From Plasmodium malariae (Eukaryota > Apicomplexa > Aconoidasida > Haemosporida > Plasmodiidae), in contig NW_021638282.1 in the NCBI RefSeq assembly GCF_900090045.1, forward strand, positions 30,369-94,368: a DNA stretch of 64,000 nucleotides. Reading direction: 5' to 3'. Position numbers and translations under genes: made by a program. Of the stretch, positions 40,401-51,854 are shown in pieces; position 1 is the first letter of the stretch, and each line of letters starts with the position of its first letter. The notes beneath the pieces are model-generated. The model searched no databases. It was not told the DNA's origin and saw nothing but the letters and a program-made list of their open reading frames with translations.

Positions 40401-41375
40401 TTACCATTCATTGAACGCTTTAATGAATCTAATTTGTTTATTTTTTATAACATTTTTATAATAATAATAAATTCCTCGTATAAGTATAATACCCAGTATT
40501 AAGATAGGTAAACAATATATTAGGATACCAAATACTTTATATCCTATAATATTACTCCCTTTACATGTTGAGAACAATAAATAAGTAAAAAAGTCTGTAA
40601 GAGTATCACCTTCTGTTGGAACTTCCCCATTAAATCCTGATAAACTACATAATACACCTAATAAACTACCCGTTTTTTTAAATTTACCATAAGATAAATC
40701 TATGATAGGTAAAATTAATACCAATATGAATAATAATAAAAGTAAGCAAATCCTTAATCTATATTTTTTACATTTTAATTTTTTGTAATCCTTATCATTA
40801 ATTAATATCATTTTTTTAAAAAAAGATTTATCATCAAGTCCATTCATTATTTTTTTTTCATAATAGTTATATGATTTATGTAACATGGTGCATTTATTTT
40901 TCATAAGTCTCTTAATTAATTGTTCCTTATATAATAAGCTTCTTTGTAATTTTTCTTTTTTTTCTTTGTCTAATTTTTCATTATCATTTGTAAGCAATTT
41001 TTCGTTCTTTTTTTTTGTGCTATATGGTATGTTCAATTCTAAATCTCCAACATATGAATAAATATAATTTTTATAATTTCCTAATAATCGATAAATTCGT
41101 GTATCTAATTTTTTACCAAAATTATACTTCTCGTCCAAAATTTTATTAAAACTGATCTAAAAAAAAAAAAAATGTAAATTTTTCTTATATAAAATGGATA
41201 AATATTCCCATACTAAAAAAATATTATTAATAAAAATAAAAAATAAAAATATGAATAATACAAACTCCTTCTAACAATATTATCATACCATATCACAGTA
41301 AAAATGACACATCCAATTTAAAAGGATAAACATAGAAATTTTGATAAAAAATATAAACTTAATACATTGTTCCAT
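40401..41375 (-). CDS. fam-l-like exported protein, type B
   Basis: Exon 1 is 41375-41289 (29 codons, MEQCIKFIFFIKISMFILL...), the 132-bp intron is 41288-41157 (GTATGATAAT ... T-run plus AG) and exon 2 is 41156-40401, in total 280 residues. The RLL motif is at 52-54 (RIYRLLGN). Type B marks are LNIPYSTKKKNEKLL near 70-84 and KSFFKKMILINDKDYKKLK near 139-157. Helix 1 is about 163-184, ending LPIIDLS; the loop has GSLLGVLCSLSGFNG; helix 2 is about 238-260 and holds an arginine near its end (LILIRGIYYYY); the tail is YYYKNVIKNKQIRFIK. It lies 1,987 bp from the type A gene, and its other neighbour is fam-m at 45447. Intact; exported; function unknown. Confidence 0.85.
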
Positions 41376-44300
41376 GTTATAGATCTATAATATTGCAATA
41401 TATAAATAAGGAAATAATTAACATAAAGTAATATACTTCTAACAATAAAAATGTACCTCTTTTACTTAAAAAATGTTTTTTTATTAAAAAATTAACATTT
41501 ATAGCATATTTTATTAAGTTTAAAAGAAAAATAAATAAAAAGGAATACTACAAATTTTTATAATTAATATTTTTTATGAAAAATTATCTTTGAGTAAAAT
41601 GACAAAATTTCATTTCATTCATATGTATTCACAACGTATAATTTAATTACAAATTAGAGTAATTAAACAAATTGTTTTTCATAATTTTTAATTATTTGAA
41701 AATATTGAATTTATGCACAATATGCGATGTATAAAATATAGATATATGTTACTCTTATAGGTATTTCTATAATAATTACTATTTCTATGTTTTCCTACAA
41801 ATTATCTAATTTAATAAATATTTTATTTCGCATATGTAGTTATTATTAGTAAAAAAAAAATACTAGTATTTACAACAGTGAAAAAAAAATTAATAAATAC
41901 AAATTATATATATTTTGTGAAAATTTCCTTTTTTACTAATTGTAACACATGCATTCCTTTATAGTCTGCAATATATTTAAAAAATCAAATTTATTATATA
42001 CTACCTAATTTATGAAAATATATATATTTTAAAGTAAAATAATAACTTTTTATTTTTGTATAATAATTTTTGAAAGACATTATTTTTAGTTAAGCTTAAT
42101 TTATATCGTTATTAGTAAATGAGACGTTTTTAATTTTACAAATTATTTTTTTTCTTTAATTAAACACATATATTTTAAATAAATAAAATAAAAAAAAATG
42201 GTGTAACACATATATAAAATTTGTTAATATTATAATAATTCTTATTCAATCATGTGTTTATTTAATTCTATTATAAATAATAATTCATACCTATTTGTTA
42301 CTAGTTTATATTATAGTATACATTTAAATAATATTTATAATATTTAATTAAATCAAAAATTACGTAACTTCACTAATAATGTTATGAAAGTAGGTATCAT
42401 TTAATTAATTTATAATATTTTTTATGTCTCTCTAATAATTATATCCTACGTATATTATTACTAAAAATTAAAATTATAATAATATACCAAACAATATATT
42501 ATCAATATTTTGAAATGAAAAGTAAATCTTTTTATAGACATAAGTATATTGTTTACAGAGAAGAATATAATTACGTAAAATATTGTAACGTTTAATATTA
42601 ACCAAAAAAGAATATCTATATATCCATATCTGTATATATATATATATATATACTCGTATATATTAATTATTTAATAGAAAAATTTTATATTTTTATTTTT
42701 AGTATGATTCAAAAGTAAAATAAAAATAATTCCATTGTGCTTAATGTTTTTATTTTTTATTTATTATAAAAAGTTCACGTGAGATAAATAAGTACATGAA
42801 CACATATTAGGTATATTGCTATTAATTTTTTCCTGTTTCCTATCAATTAATATATTTAATTTTACTTTTTATACTTTTTAAATCTCATTTTATATTTAAA
42901 ATTGTAAAATATTATATTGATTATTATAGCACTAACAGGATGTAAAAAAAAAAAAAAAAAGGATAAATTTTTTTTTATTTCGCAAATTATAAACTAACAT
43001 ATAACATATACTAAGGATATATGGAATATCCATTTATTATTATTTTATAAGTGGTACTCCTGAAATTAATACACACACAGTATATTGGTATTATAAAAAA
43101 ACAAATTAAAAATTAATGGTTTTACGACAATGTTTCAAATTATAAATAGAACATTGTAATTATTGTATATTTTAAATAAATATATTTTATTTATTAAATC
43201 TAAAAGTAAAATTCTCAAAATTTAAGGAGTCAGTTATTTTCCTTTTATCATGCCCTAAATATAAAATGAAACTTATATTTTCGATAGAAATGTAAATAAT
43301 AAAAAAAAATATAAAAGTAAAAGTAAATTTTGTAAAAAAATATCTTTAGTAATTATGATAATTTTTAAAAATATTTAAATTAAATTAACTTATAATATAA
43401 ATTTATATAGTCAATATCCAAGAAAAAATAATATATAAAATTTTATGTAACTTTGGAAAATCATTGATATAAAAATTTTTATTCATGAATATTTTACGGA
43501 GGACAGAACGGGTATTTGTTTATTAATTATTTATAAATAATTATAACCACGAATGATATATTATTTTATAAAATTTATGCGACAAATTTAAATTAAATAA
43601 AATACATTATTTACTAAATAATCTTGCAAAATCAGATGTATTTGCATTCCTATATAATTATCCCCTACACTTTGTCCCACATAATTACAGCATATAATTA
43701 TAACAATATTATATAATAATTTTAGTATTTTAATAGAATGAATATTAAATTTATAATAATGTGTATAATAAAATTGCTCTTTTAAAAAATAATTAAAAGA
43801 AAAATAAAAAAAAAAAAAAAAAGTAGTAAATTTATAGAATGTATTAATACCAAAATAATCTTGATACAATAATCTATCTGTATAATGCTGTCAAAAATAT
43901 AAATAAATATCCTTTTTTCTAAGCATTTTATTTTATCATACATATTTAAATAATTTTTATAAATTAGAATTAAATCAGAAATCAAGTAACTGTAATTAAA
44001 AAAGTAGCCATTCATTCATTAATTGATATTTTATAGAATCACCAGAATTAGCGATGTCTTACATATAATACATACTAAAAATTATAATTATGCTAATGTA
44101 TCTTAATTTTTTTTACCAATGAATTTAAACGTAACTGTAAACATTAAATCTGTATATACAAATTATCCATAAATAATGAATTTTGTTTTTTAACTTTTAT
44201 TTTATTTAAAAAATAGCTATAAATATAAAAGAATTTTTAATTATCAATACATATTCTAAATATATATAAATTTTAAAATAATACTAGTACTATAATCAAT

Positions 44301-45446
44301 ATATTTATAAGTAAACATAAAAAATAAAACAAATATATAACTGTTTATTTTCACATGAGTACATAATTGTAGAAATGTACATACTTGTATAAATTATATT
44401 AAAAAAAATTTTTATTGCTACAGACACAAGACATATTTTTCTAAATTATTATTATGTAAAAATCCAAAAAAAAAAAAAGAATATCAATATATTATATAAA
44501 AATGACTCTTTAAAATTAATTCATTATTTTTAATCAGTCATTCACACAGGACATAGATATAATATATAGTATGTTTATTTATAACTTATCAGTATAATAT
44601 ATATTTGAGTAATTTTACAAAATTAAATTATCGCTACATTAGATATATCATTAAAATAATAAAATATTTTAACTCTTAATTTAATTTCAAATACATGTAT
44701 AATTATAATTACAAAATAATTATAAATAACTAGTATATAATAGATACAGTATTATTTTATACAATAATACATTCCTTTATACATCATTTAAATAAACTAA
44801 GCATCTTCTTAAAAAACTTTTACAGTAAATATATTTTGTAACACAATATAAAAAAAAAGTCATTTTGTAATATATATATTAGATTTTCTTTTACGTAATA
44901 AAAGTATATATATATATATATAAATGCAACGAAACACATTCTTTTTGTTTTTCCATATATAAAAAAAGACACATTCATTTTTAAATAAAAATTAATAATG
45001 GTTTTGTTAAAACATTTTCATCAAATAATCATTTTAAACTTGAAACATATGAAACGTTGAAACATGCACTTTTATCTTAAAATGAAAATTGCACACTTCA
45101 TTAAATTTATGTTAATTTTATTATCAAATATATATTTTAAAACACAGTTATATTATTCATAACAATCAATATAATGCACATATATATTATTCCAAATATA
45201 TTTAATGAAGCTTAAATAATACTTGAAAAGTGCAAATTCGAAAACTTTAAAACATTAAAATTAACAAAAAAAATTTAAATAACTAATGTTTACTGGCTGA
45301 TATCAAAAAAGCCAGATACACATGTGTACATATAAAATTAGAGTAATTACAGATATGCTTATTAATAATATATTGCTAACTATATTAAGTATATGATTTT
45401 ATATTGATAAATTTCTTACAAATTATAAGAATTTTTTATTAAATTT
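41376..45446. other. Long gene-free region
   Basis: No gene accepted. It contains the upstream motif (41653-41670), the -650 block (about 41960-42080), TA runs near 42630-42652, a long A-run near 42943-42960, and at about 45249-45345 the 3' element of the fam-m gene (AAAACATTAAAATTAACAAA, then TTTACTGGCTGATATC, then AAAGCCAGATACA). The overlapping ORFs at 43588-43869 and 43782-44015 are phenylalanine- and tyrosine-rich frames in homopolymer DNA without family features. Confidence 0.5.
41653..41670 (-). promoter_or_regulatory. Conserved upstream motif of the 40401-41375 gene
   Basis: The plus strand reads ATTAGAGTAATTAAACAA, about 280 bp before the start at 41375. It is the same motif as at 46656 and 57003, with one or two changes. 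Confidence 0.4.
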
Positions 45447-46346
45447 TTATTCTTTCATCAACTTAATTTTTTTATATTTTTCATTATTTCCTAAAATCCT
45501 AGGGATCAATACTACAAGTACGATAGCTAACATAATGATAGACACCACATATGATATTATAAAAATATTATCTAATATTACTTCTGGAAGAAATGATGAT
45601 AACATATTTCCAAAGTCTTTCATAGGTGACCACCATGTGGCACTGGACAAGCTCTTTCCAATAGTTTCCTTGACCCCTGAAAACTCCAATATAGGTAATC
45701 CTATTCCGAACAATAATAAAAATAAAAATATGGCAACCACTAATCCATACCCCTTATATTTCATTTTACTTAAAGTCACAAAATTAATTCTCCTTTTTCT
45801 TTTAAGTATATTATCATAATCCTTTTTATTAATCCATTTTTTTTCATAATGATAATGCTTCCCATCAAACATTCCACTATCATAATCTATAACTTCTGTA
45901 TAGAGTTCCGTTTTATCTAATGAACGTCTATTTGATTGTTTCCTTTTTCTTATATCCATATCATCATGATTAGATATAACTTTTTTCTTGAACTCCCCAT
46001 TATTTGGAAGTTCTTTTATCCATACAACATTTGAACGTTTTTCATGTTTATGTTTTCCTAATAATCGGCATGCTCTTCCAACTAATTTACTATCAACAAA
46101 ATATTTTTCATCCAATAATTTATTTAATATTCTCTAAATAAAAACATAAATAAATTATTTAAAAGAATAATTAATTTAATTCAAAAAAAAAAGTAATAAT
46201 AGAAATAAAAAACAAAAATTTAAAATTTATAAACATATCCTTAAATAAAATTTTCATACCGCATCATTGGTAAAAAGGCATATCCACATTAAAAAACTAA
46301 GCGTAACAATTTTAATTAAGAAAAATAATTTAATTATTTTATCCAT
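45447..46346 (-). CDS. fam-m protein (exported, two membrane helices)
   Basis: Exon 1 is 46346-46260 (29 codons; start MDKIIKLFFLIKIVTL, where the usual EQ is D), the 126-bp intron is 46259-46134 (GTATGAAAAT ... TTTAG) and exon 2 is 46133-45447, in total 257 residues. The RLL motif is at 52-54 (RACRLLGK). The fam-m signature MFDGKHYHYEKKW is at about 117-129. Helix 1 is about 160-179 (FLFLLLFGIGLP), helix 2 about 219-241, and the tail is GNNEKYKKIKLMKE. It is very close to the fam-m gene at 9458 in the signature, helix 1 and the ILDN-x-F-x-ISYV start of helix 2. Unlike that gene it has no fam-l type gene 2.7 kb upstream; instead a relic region and a different exported gene follow. Intact; exported; function unknown. 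Confidence 0.86.
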
Positions 46347-48299
46347 AATTTATTTTCCTAATATCATAGTATATTCAATAAAAAAACAAATAACAATGAT
46401 ATAATACTTTTTCAAAGATAAAGGATACTAAATTTAATTTAACAAATTTTTTTATTATTACTTTTAATTATTTCATAAAAAAAAATAATACATATATATA
46501 TAACTATATAGCATAAAAAAATATAAACCAAAAAAGATAACATTAAATATTTATTATAAAATTTTCATATTATTATTATTTATAAAAAACATCAATTAAA
46601 ATAATATAATTCTAATTCATATATAAATATTTAAAAATACAATTTTATTATTTAATAGTAGAGTAATTAAATAAAAATTCATTAACCTTTCTGAATATAA
46701 ATAAAATTATATTACAATAATTCAAAATATAGAATTTAATAAAAACACAAAAACTATAAAATATAGATATATATACAACTATGCATTAACACATTAATTA
46801 ATAATATCAACTTTTTTCTATCATCCATAACTGTAATATATGTAAATTGTATTTCATAATATTTTGAACTTAAAATAAATGCTATTAATTATAAAAATAA
46901 ACTCAAAAAATTATATTTAAAAAAAAAGTTTCCTATATACAAATTATACTATATTTCATATTAAAAGAGCATGATTATATTTGTAAATTATACATAATCT
47001 TAGAAATGAAATTATTATTACAATATTTTCTAAAATTTTTATATTTTTAATTATATGAATAAAATTAATACTTTATTTCTTTATCAAAAATTAATAATAT
47101 TATATATTAAGTATATTTTGGATATATTTTATCATTACTTAATAGTAAATTAATGATATTGTAAATTCATTATTTATTCATATAATTAAATTATTATTTA
47201 TATTTATGCATATAATAAAAAAAATTTTTAATTAAAATTGTTAAATATAGATTTTATTCAATAGTAATAAGACCAAGAATATTTCTACTAAAATTTATTT
47301 AAATATAAATGTTTATTACGATATTTTTTTATTTTCTTAATGTAATAATATAATTATTATTATTAATGAAGAGATTTATTCCTTCTTTCATTAATTTTTC
47401 TGACGAACATTTTAAGAGGAATTCATAATTTTCTTTATCGTTTTAAAGTCATATAATATATGTAACATATACTTAAAAAAAAAATACAATAAAGATTTAA
47501 TTTAATTGAATACAGATTTTTATTACATAAAATATATATTTAGCAACAAAAATATTATATATCTTAATACTTTTGTAATTTATCGTTTAGAACATAGTAA
47601 CCGCCAGTTAATTAATATATTAACAATAAATTATTTTGAATGTATAAAAAAATATCTTAATGCTTTTTTCTAAAAGAACATAATTTATTAAAAAAGAATA
47701 GAATATTATTAATCTTAAAAGGAACTTCTAAATTAAAAAAAAAATAGCACATAATTTAGAATAAATATGTCTTTATTCCAACTATAAATGGAATTATAAT
47801 CTCATAAAGAAAATTTTTTATTTAGTATTCATTAAAAATTCCATTATTTAATTTTATCATAATTGGGTTTTTTTAATGGACATCTGAAACTTTTATGTTT
47901 TTATATAATAAAGGAAACATATATAAACCATTTCTTTTTTTTCTGATGTATTTACTTTTTCCGTAGTTATACGTTTCTATGATAAGTGACTTTGTGCTAA
48001 TATATATTCGCATTATTATTTAATCTATTTACATTTAAACATCATATAACGAGAATGTTAATGTTCTTTTAATACTCTTTTTTATTATTATAATATTTTT
48101 TTGATTTTTTACACGATTAAGTTCATAACAATATTAGCAATAAATTTTTCACAGTAATATTTTTTTTAAAAAATAATAAAAATTAATTAAAAATGTTCTA
48201 CTAAATTTTCATTTCTTAAATGATTTATTTTTTAGTAGTACTCTAATATCCCTGTTATATCTTATTACATATGTTTATTATACTATTACAAATGGATAA
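46347..48299. other. Gene-free upstream region of fam-m gene
   Basis: No intact gene. It has the upstream motif (46656-46670) and a diverged -650 block near 46950-47060. A 46-codon minus-strand frame at 47873-48013 (with KSKYIRKKRNGLYMFPLLYK inside) looks more protein-like than its surroundings, but it has no recognised family and may belong to the relic region that follows. Confidence 0.45.
46656..46670 (-). promoter_or_regulatory. Conserved upstream motif of the 45447-46346 fam-m gene
   Basis: The plus strand reads TAGTAGAGTAATTAA, about 314 bp before the start at 46346. It shows that the motif is shared by fam-m and fam-l-like genes. Confidence 0.42.
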
Positions 48300-49750
48300 A
48301 CTAATTTATGCATGCACAAATTACATAAAGCAATTAATATATTAAGCGTATATTTATATGCACATATACTCCTACTATACGCATAATGATTTAATATTCA
48401 GATATGTGTACCCCCATATAGTTTATAAATTTTTTTAATTGATTCACTACATAAAGTAGAAATTAATAATACGCTTTTTTTATATATATTTACGTGAATT
48501 TAAGTAACATAAAACCAAAATACTTATAAAATTGAAATATTTTAATTATATTCTTATAATTTAAATCATATCATTATAACATTGCTAATATTTTAGAAAA
48601 TATCCTTTATTAATATAATATTCAAAAATTATATTATTCTTCATTATATAATTCTTTTGTGGGTGTATTAATTCGCTATTTCTTTCCATTAAATTATATC
48701 TTTTGTAATATATATATTATGGGTACCAGTGTTAATATATTTCATATACAGAATAACTTTACCTTTATACATGAAATTATTCTAATATTTTATTTAACAT
48801 TAAATATATAAACAAATGGTCTCTATAGATATTTTTATAAAGGAAAATTTACACGTCAATTTACTTACATTTTTGTTAATAAGCTGTAATTTCCTTTCTA
48901 TAAATGTTAAGATACATATTTGATAACTTTTATCACCGACCTGTATTAATATACTATTCATTATTTTCATGTAGTTATCTTCCTTAAAAAATAGTTCTGT
49001 ATATTATATTCTCCACGATACATTTTAAAACACAATGCATATTACACTCTTCCATTTCTAAATTATACTTTAACATATATATATCTAATTATTACATATA
49101 TGCTTGTTAAGTTTTTATTGATATACTAATTCATTTTTTTTTTTTTTATTATTATTACATTTCTTAGTTTTTTTACATATATTCTTTACATTTTTTAGTT
49201 TTTGAAGTATCAAGTTTTTATAAAAAGTATAAATTATAACGCAATTGAAAACTGAAGTGGTATTTAAATTAATTTAGAATTTTTACCAATAATTCTAATG
49301 TAAATCAGATAATAAATAAGATTGCATTGTATTTATTCAATATTATTATTGAATTTTTATATAAGAAAAAAAGTACTTTAATACTTTTCAAATTAGATAC
49401 TAAACTATGCATAATAATTATACTTATAAATATTAATATGTTAAATTATTATTAAGATATACAAAAATATTTTCATGAAACCTATAAATTACACATTCAG
49501 TATTTCCATTGTGGGAATAAAATATATAACAAATAATACAACTTTATGTAATAACAATCATTCACACAACTTTCATCCAAGAAGTGTTGAATATTATTAG
49601 TTAATAATTCCTCAAAAAAAATTTAATTATTTTTTAAATTCTCCATATTTAAAAATTTATTTTCATTTACAAACAGATGCGTTAGTAAAACATCTAATAT
49701 TCCATTGAACATGTAACACTACATTATTTCCAACAATAAATTTATATGAG
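48300..49750 (-). pseudogene. Possible decayed coding region of an unassigned protein
   Basis: Several minus-strand segments read like protein and follow one another with shifts and single stops. One is 49712-49497 (MFNGILDVLLTHLFVNENKF, one TAA, then FFEELLTNNIQHFLDESCVN). Others are near 49070-49000 (MEECNMHCVLKCIVENIIYR), about 49000-48810 (FFKEDNYMKIMNSILI, then QVGDKSYQICILTFIERK), near 48770-48600 (MYKGKVILYMKYIN, then NLMERNSELIHPQKNYIMK), and near 48460-48270. Together they suggest a gene of several hundred residues with Cys- and charge-containing stretches, now broken. The style recalls large variant surface proteins of Plasmodium (STP1- or pir-like), but I cannot assign a family. 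Chance open frames are common in such AT-rich DNA, so this is tentative. Confidence 0.3.
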
Positions 49751-50970
49751 GGTTTTATAATATTTACCTAAAATACATTTAAAAATATTTTGTAAAAATA
49801 TATAATTTAAGAGAAATTTAAATAATATAAATTAGTTTGTTTACATGTATTTAATCATATAAATATTGGTATTATATATAAGCAAAAAATACGAAGAAAA
49901 ATTTATAGAAAGAAAAACCTTACAACAAAATTTCTACAATGATTTACATTATTACTCATTAAAATATATCTATATAGGAACCTTAAACATCTACCTTATT
50001 TTTTCGTAAAAATGTGCTCTTAATAATATAACCGATTTTATTATAAACAGTTATTTTTATTTATAATTATTTTCAATATAAATATATATAAAATTAACAA
50101 TTTTAATGCGTGATTAAATTTTTAACATCAACTAAAAATTAATATTATATATGGAATATATATTTATAATATTTTATTATAATGTATACACCAGTAATTC
50201 CAATACAAATGAATTAAAAGTATATTCATAATAAGCAAAACATTAAGTGTATATAGACCTTATTTAGATGAAATAAAGTATATTTTTTAAAATTAGAATT
50301 CATCTATAATTAATTTATTATTAAATACAATATTATATAATGATACAATTATTTTTTCATATATAAAATATTCAATAATATAAACATATAATAAAATGTT
50401 TTCGTATTAAATATGTATTGTAATACATTTATTATAATAACATCTACAATTAATAGTAATTAAATTTTCTTTTTTCAAAATCTCCAAAAAAATATATTCC
50501 CCTTTTTTTTAAAATACAGTAAAAAATATGCACAATCAATTTAGAGCACATAATAAATTTTTCTAGGTCATAGAGCAATCATTTTAGACTAAATGAACAT
50601 AAAAGATATGAAAAAAAAAATTAAATCCTCTTCTTAAGTTTAGTAGCATAAAATTTACTATTAATTTAAAGGAAATATACGAAATTCATCTTTTTATATT
50701 AAATTTATGAAATACTCATATATCTCATACACAAATATAAATACATACATATAACTATTATTCCAAAATATTATGTTCAAACAGCTCCTTAAAATATAAA
50801 TTTAAAAAATAAAACATTTAAATTCACTATAGATTAAAAATACATATTTTTTTATTTTATACAATAATACTTATTTAAATGTATTTTATATTATAAAAAT
50901 TTTGTAACTGTATGTATCTTTCTTATATGTTCAATATTTTTAAGAGTGCTACAAATGTTCTTATTTCATA
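49751..50970. other. Gene-free 3' flank of the exported-protein gene
   Basis: No gene seen. AT-rich; the shared 3' element of the fam genes is not evident, which fits the different family of the gene that ends at 50971. Confidence 0.5.
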
Positions 50971-51854
50971 TTAAATGCATTTCTTATCAAAGGATTTAAC
51001 AATATTATAACAAATTTTGCAATTTTTTGCCTTTATTTTTTCGTATTTTGCAGTTTTTATAGAGACATAAATAATACATAAGATAATTAAAGCCATCAGA
51101 AATGTTAAAACTACTAACAATATTTGTTGTACTACATTTAATGCATTTTCTATAATTGGTCTTATATCTCCTGTAGCGTAATTGGAAACTACTGCAACAA
51201 GTATTATAAAAAGAGCTAATCCTATCAAAAAAATTAAATAAGGTGACGAAATTCCTAAATCCAACTTTCTATTTACCATTTTTCTTTCAGTCCTTTTAAT
51301 AACTTCCAAGTTATCTTTAATTATATGTATGGTACCTAAATAATTGAATATCTTTTCTTCAAAAACTGTATCCATTCTGTTAAGAATATTTTGTTTTCTC
51401 TTAGGTAACCTATTTCTTCCCTTTGATTTTAACAAAATTTCCTTAACTTTTTTTTTTCCTGGTTTAGTACCTTTGATATATTCATATATATCTTTTCTTT
51501 CATCCATTAATTTAGTGTTACCCACATCACTTGATGTATCTCCAGTTGATTTTACAACCAACGAACTCCCTGATAGCAGTCTATTAACTGTTAAACATGA
51601 ATTTCCATCTATTGAATACTTTTTTTCTATTGAACTACTACAGATAGACTAAATAAAAGAAAGTAAACATTTATATTATACAAGTACATATATTTCTATA
51701 CTAATAAAATATTATTTTTAAAAATAAAATTTACAAACAAAAGCAAAAATACAAAGTAATATTATAGTACCACACCATTGTAATATTGGCATATCCAAAT
51801 TAAAAAAGAAGATATAAATATTTTAAAAAATATGAGGAATTTAATATTTTCCAT
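50971..51854 (-). CDS. Plasmodium exported protein, unknown function (two membrane helices, not fam-l/fam-m)
   Basis: Exon 1 is 51854-51771 (28 codons, MENIKFLIFFKIFISSF...), the 122-bp intron is 51770-51649 (GTACTATAAT ... ATTTAG) and exon 2 is 51648-50971, in total 253 residues. The export motif is at 51-53 (VNRLLSGSS), at nearly the same place as in the fam genes. The middle is very basic (KKKVKEILLKSKGRNRLPKR). It lacks both the FEKKIFKELD and MFDGKHFHYEKKW signatures; instead it has VFEEKIFNYLGTIHIIKDNL near 123-142. Helix 1 is about 163-183, helix 2 about 202-224, separated by only about 18 residues, against 50-60 in the fam genes. The tail KTAKYEKIKAKNCKICYNIVK has two cysteines. It shares exon 1 type, intron position and size, and strand with its neighbours. 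Function unknown. Confidence 0.83.

Noticed and set aside
43588..44015. Two overlapping minus-strand ORFs
   Set aside because: Homopolymer-derived Phe/Tyr-rich frames without leader, motif or tail.
45535..45819. Plus-strand ORF of 94 codons
   Set aside because: Antisense to the fam-m gene at 45447-46346.
51344..51652. Plus-strand ORF of 102 codons
   Set aside because: Antisense to the exported-protein gene, which has a leader exon, splice sites and an export motif.
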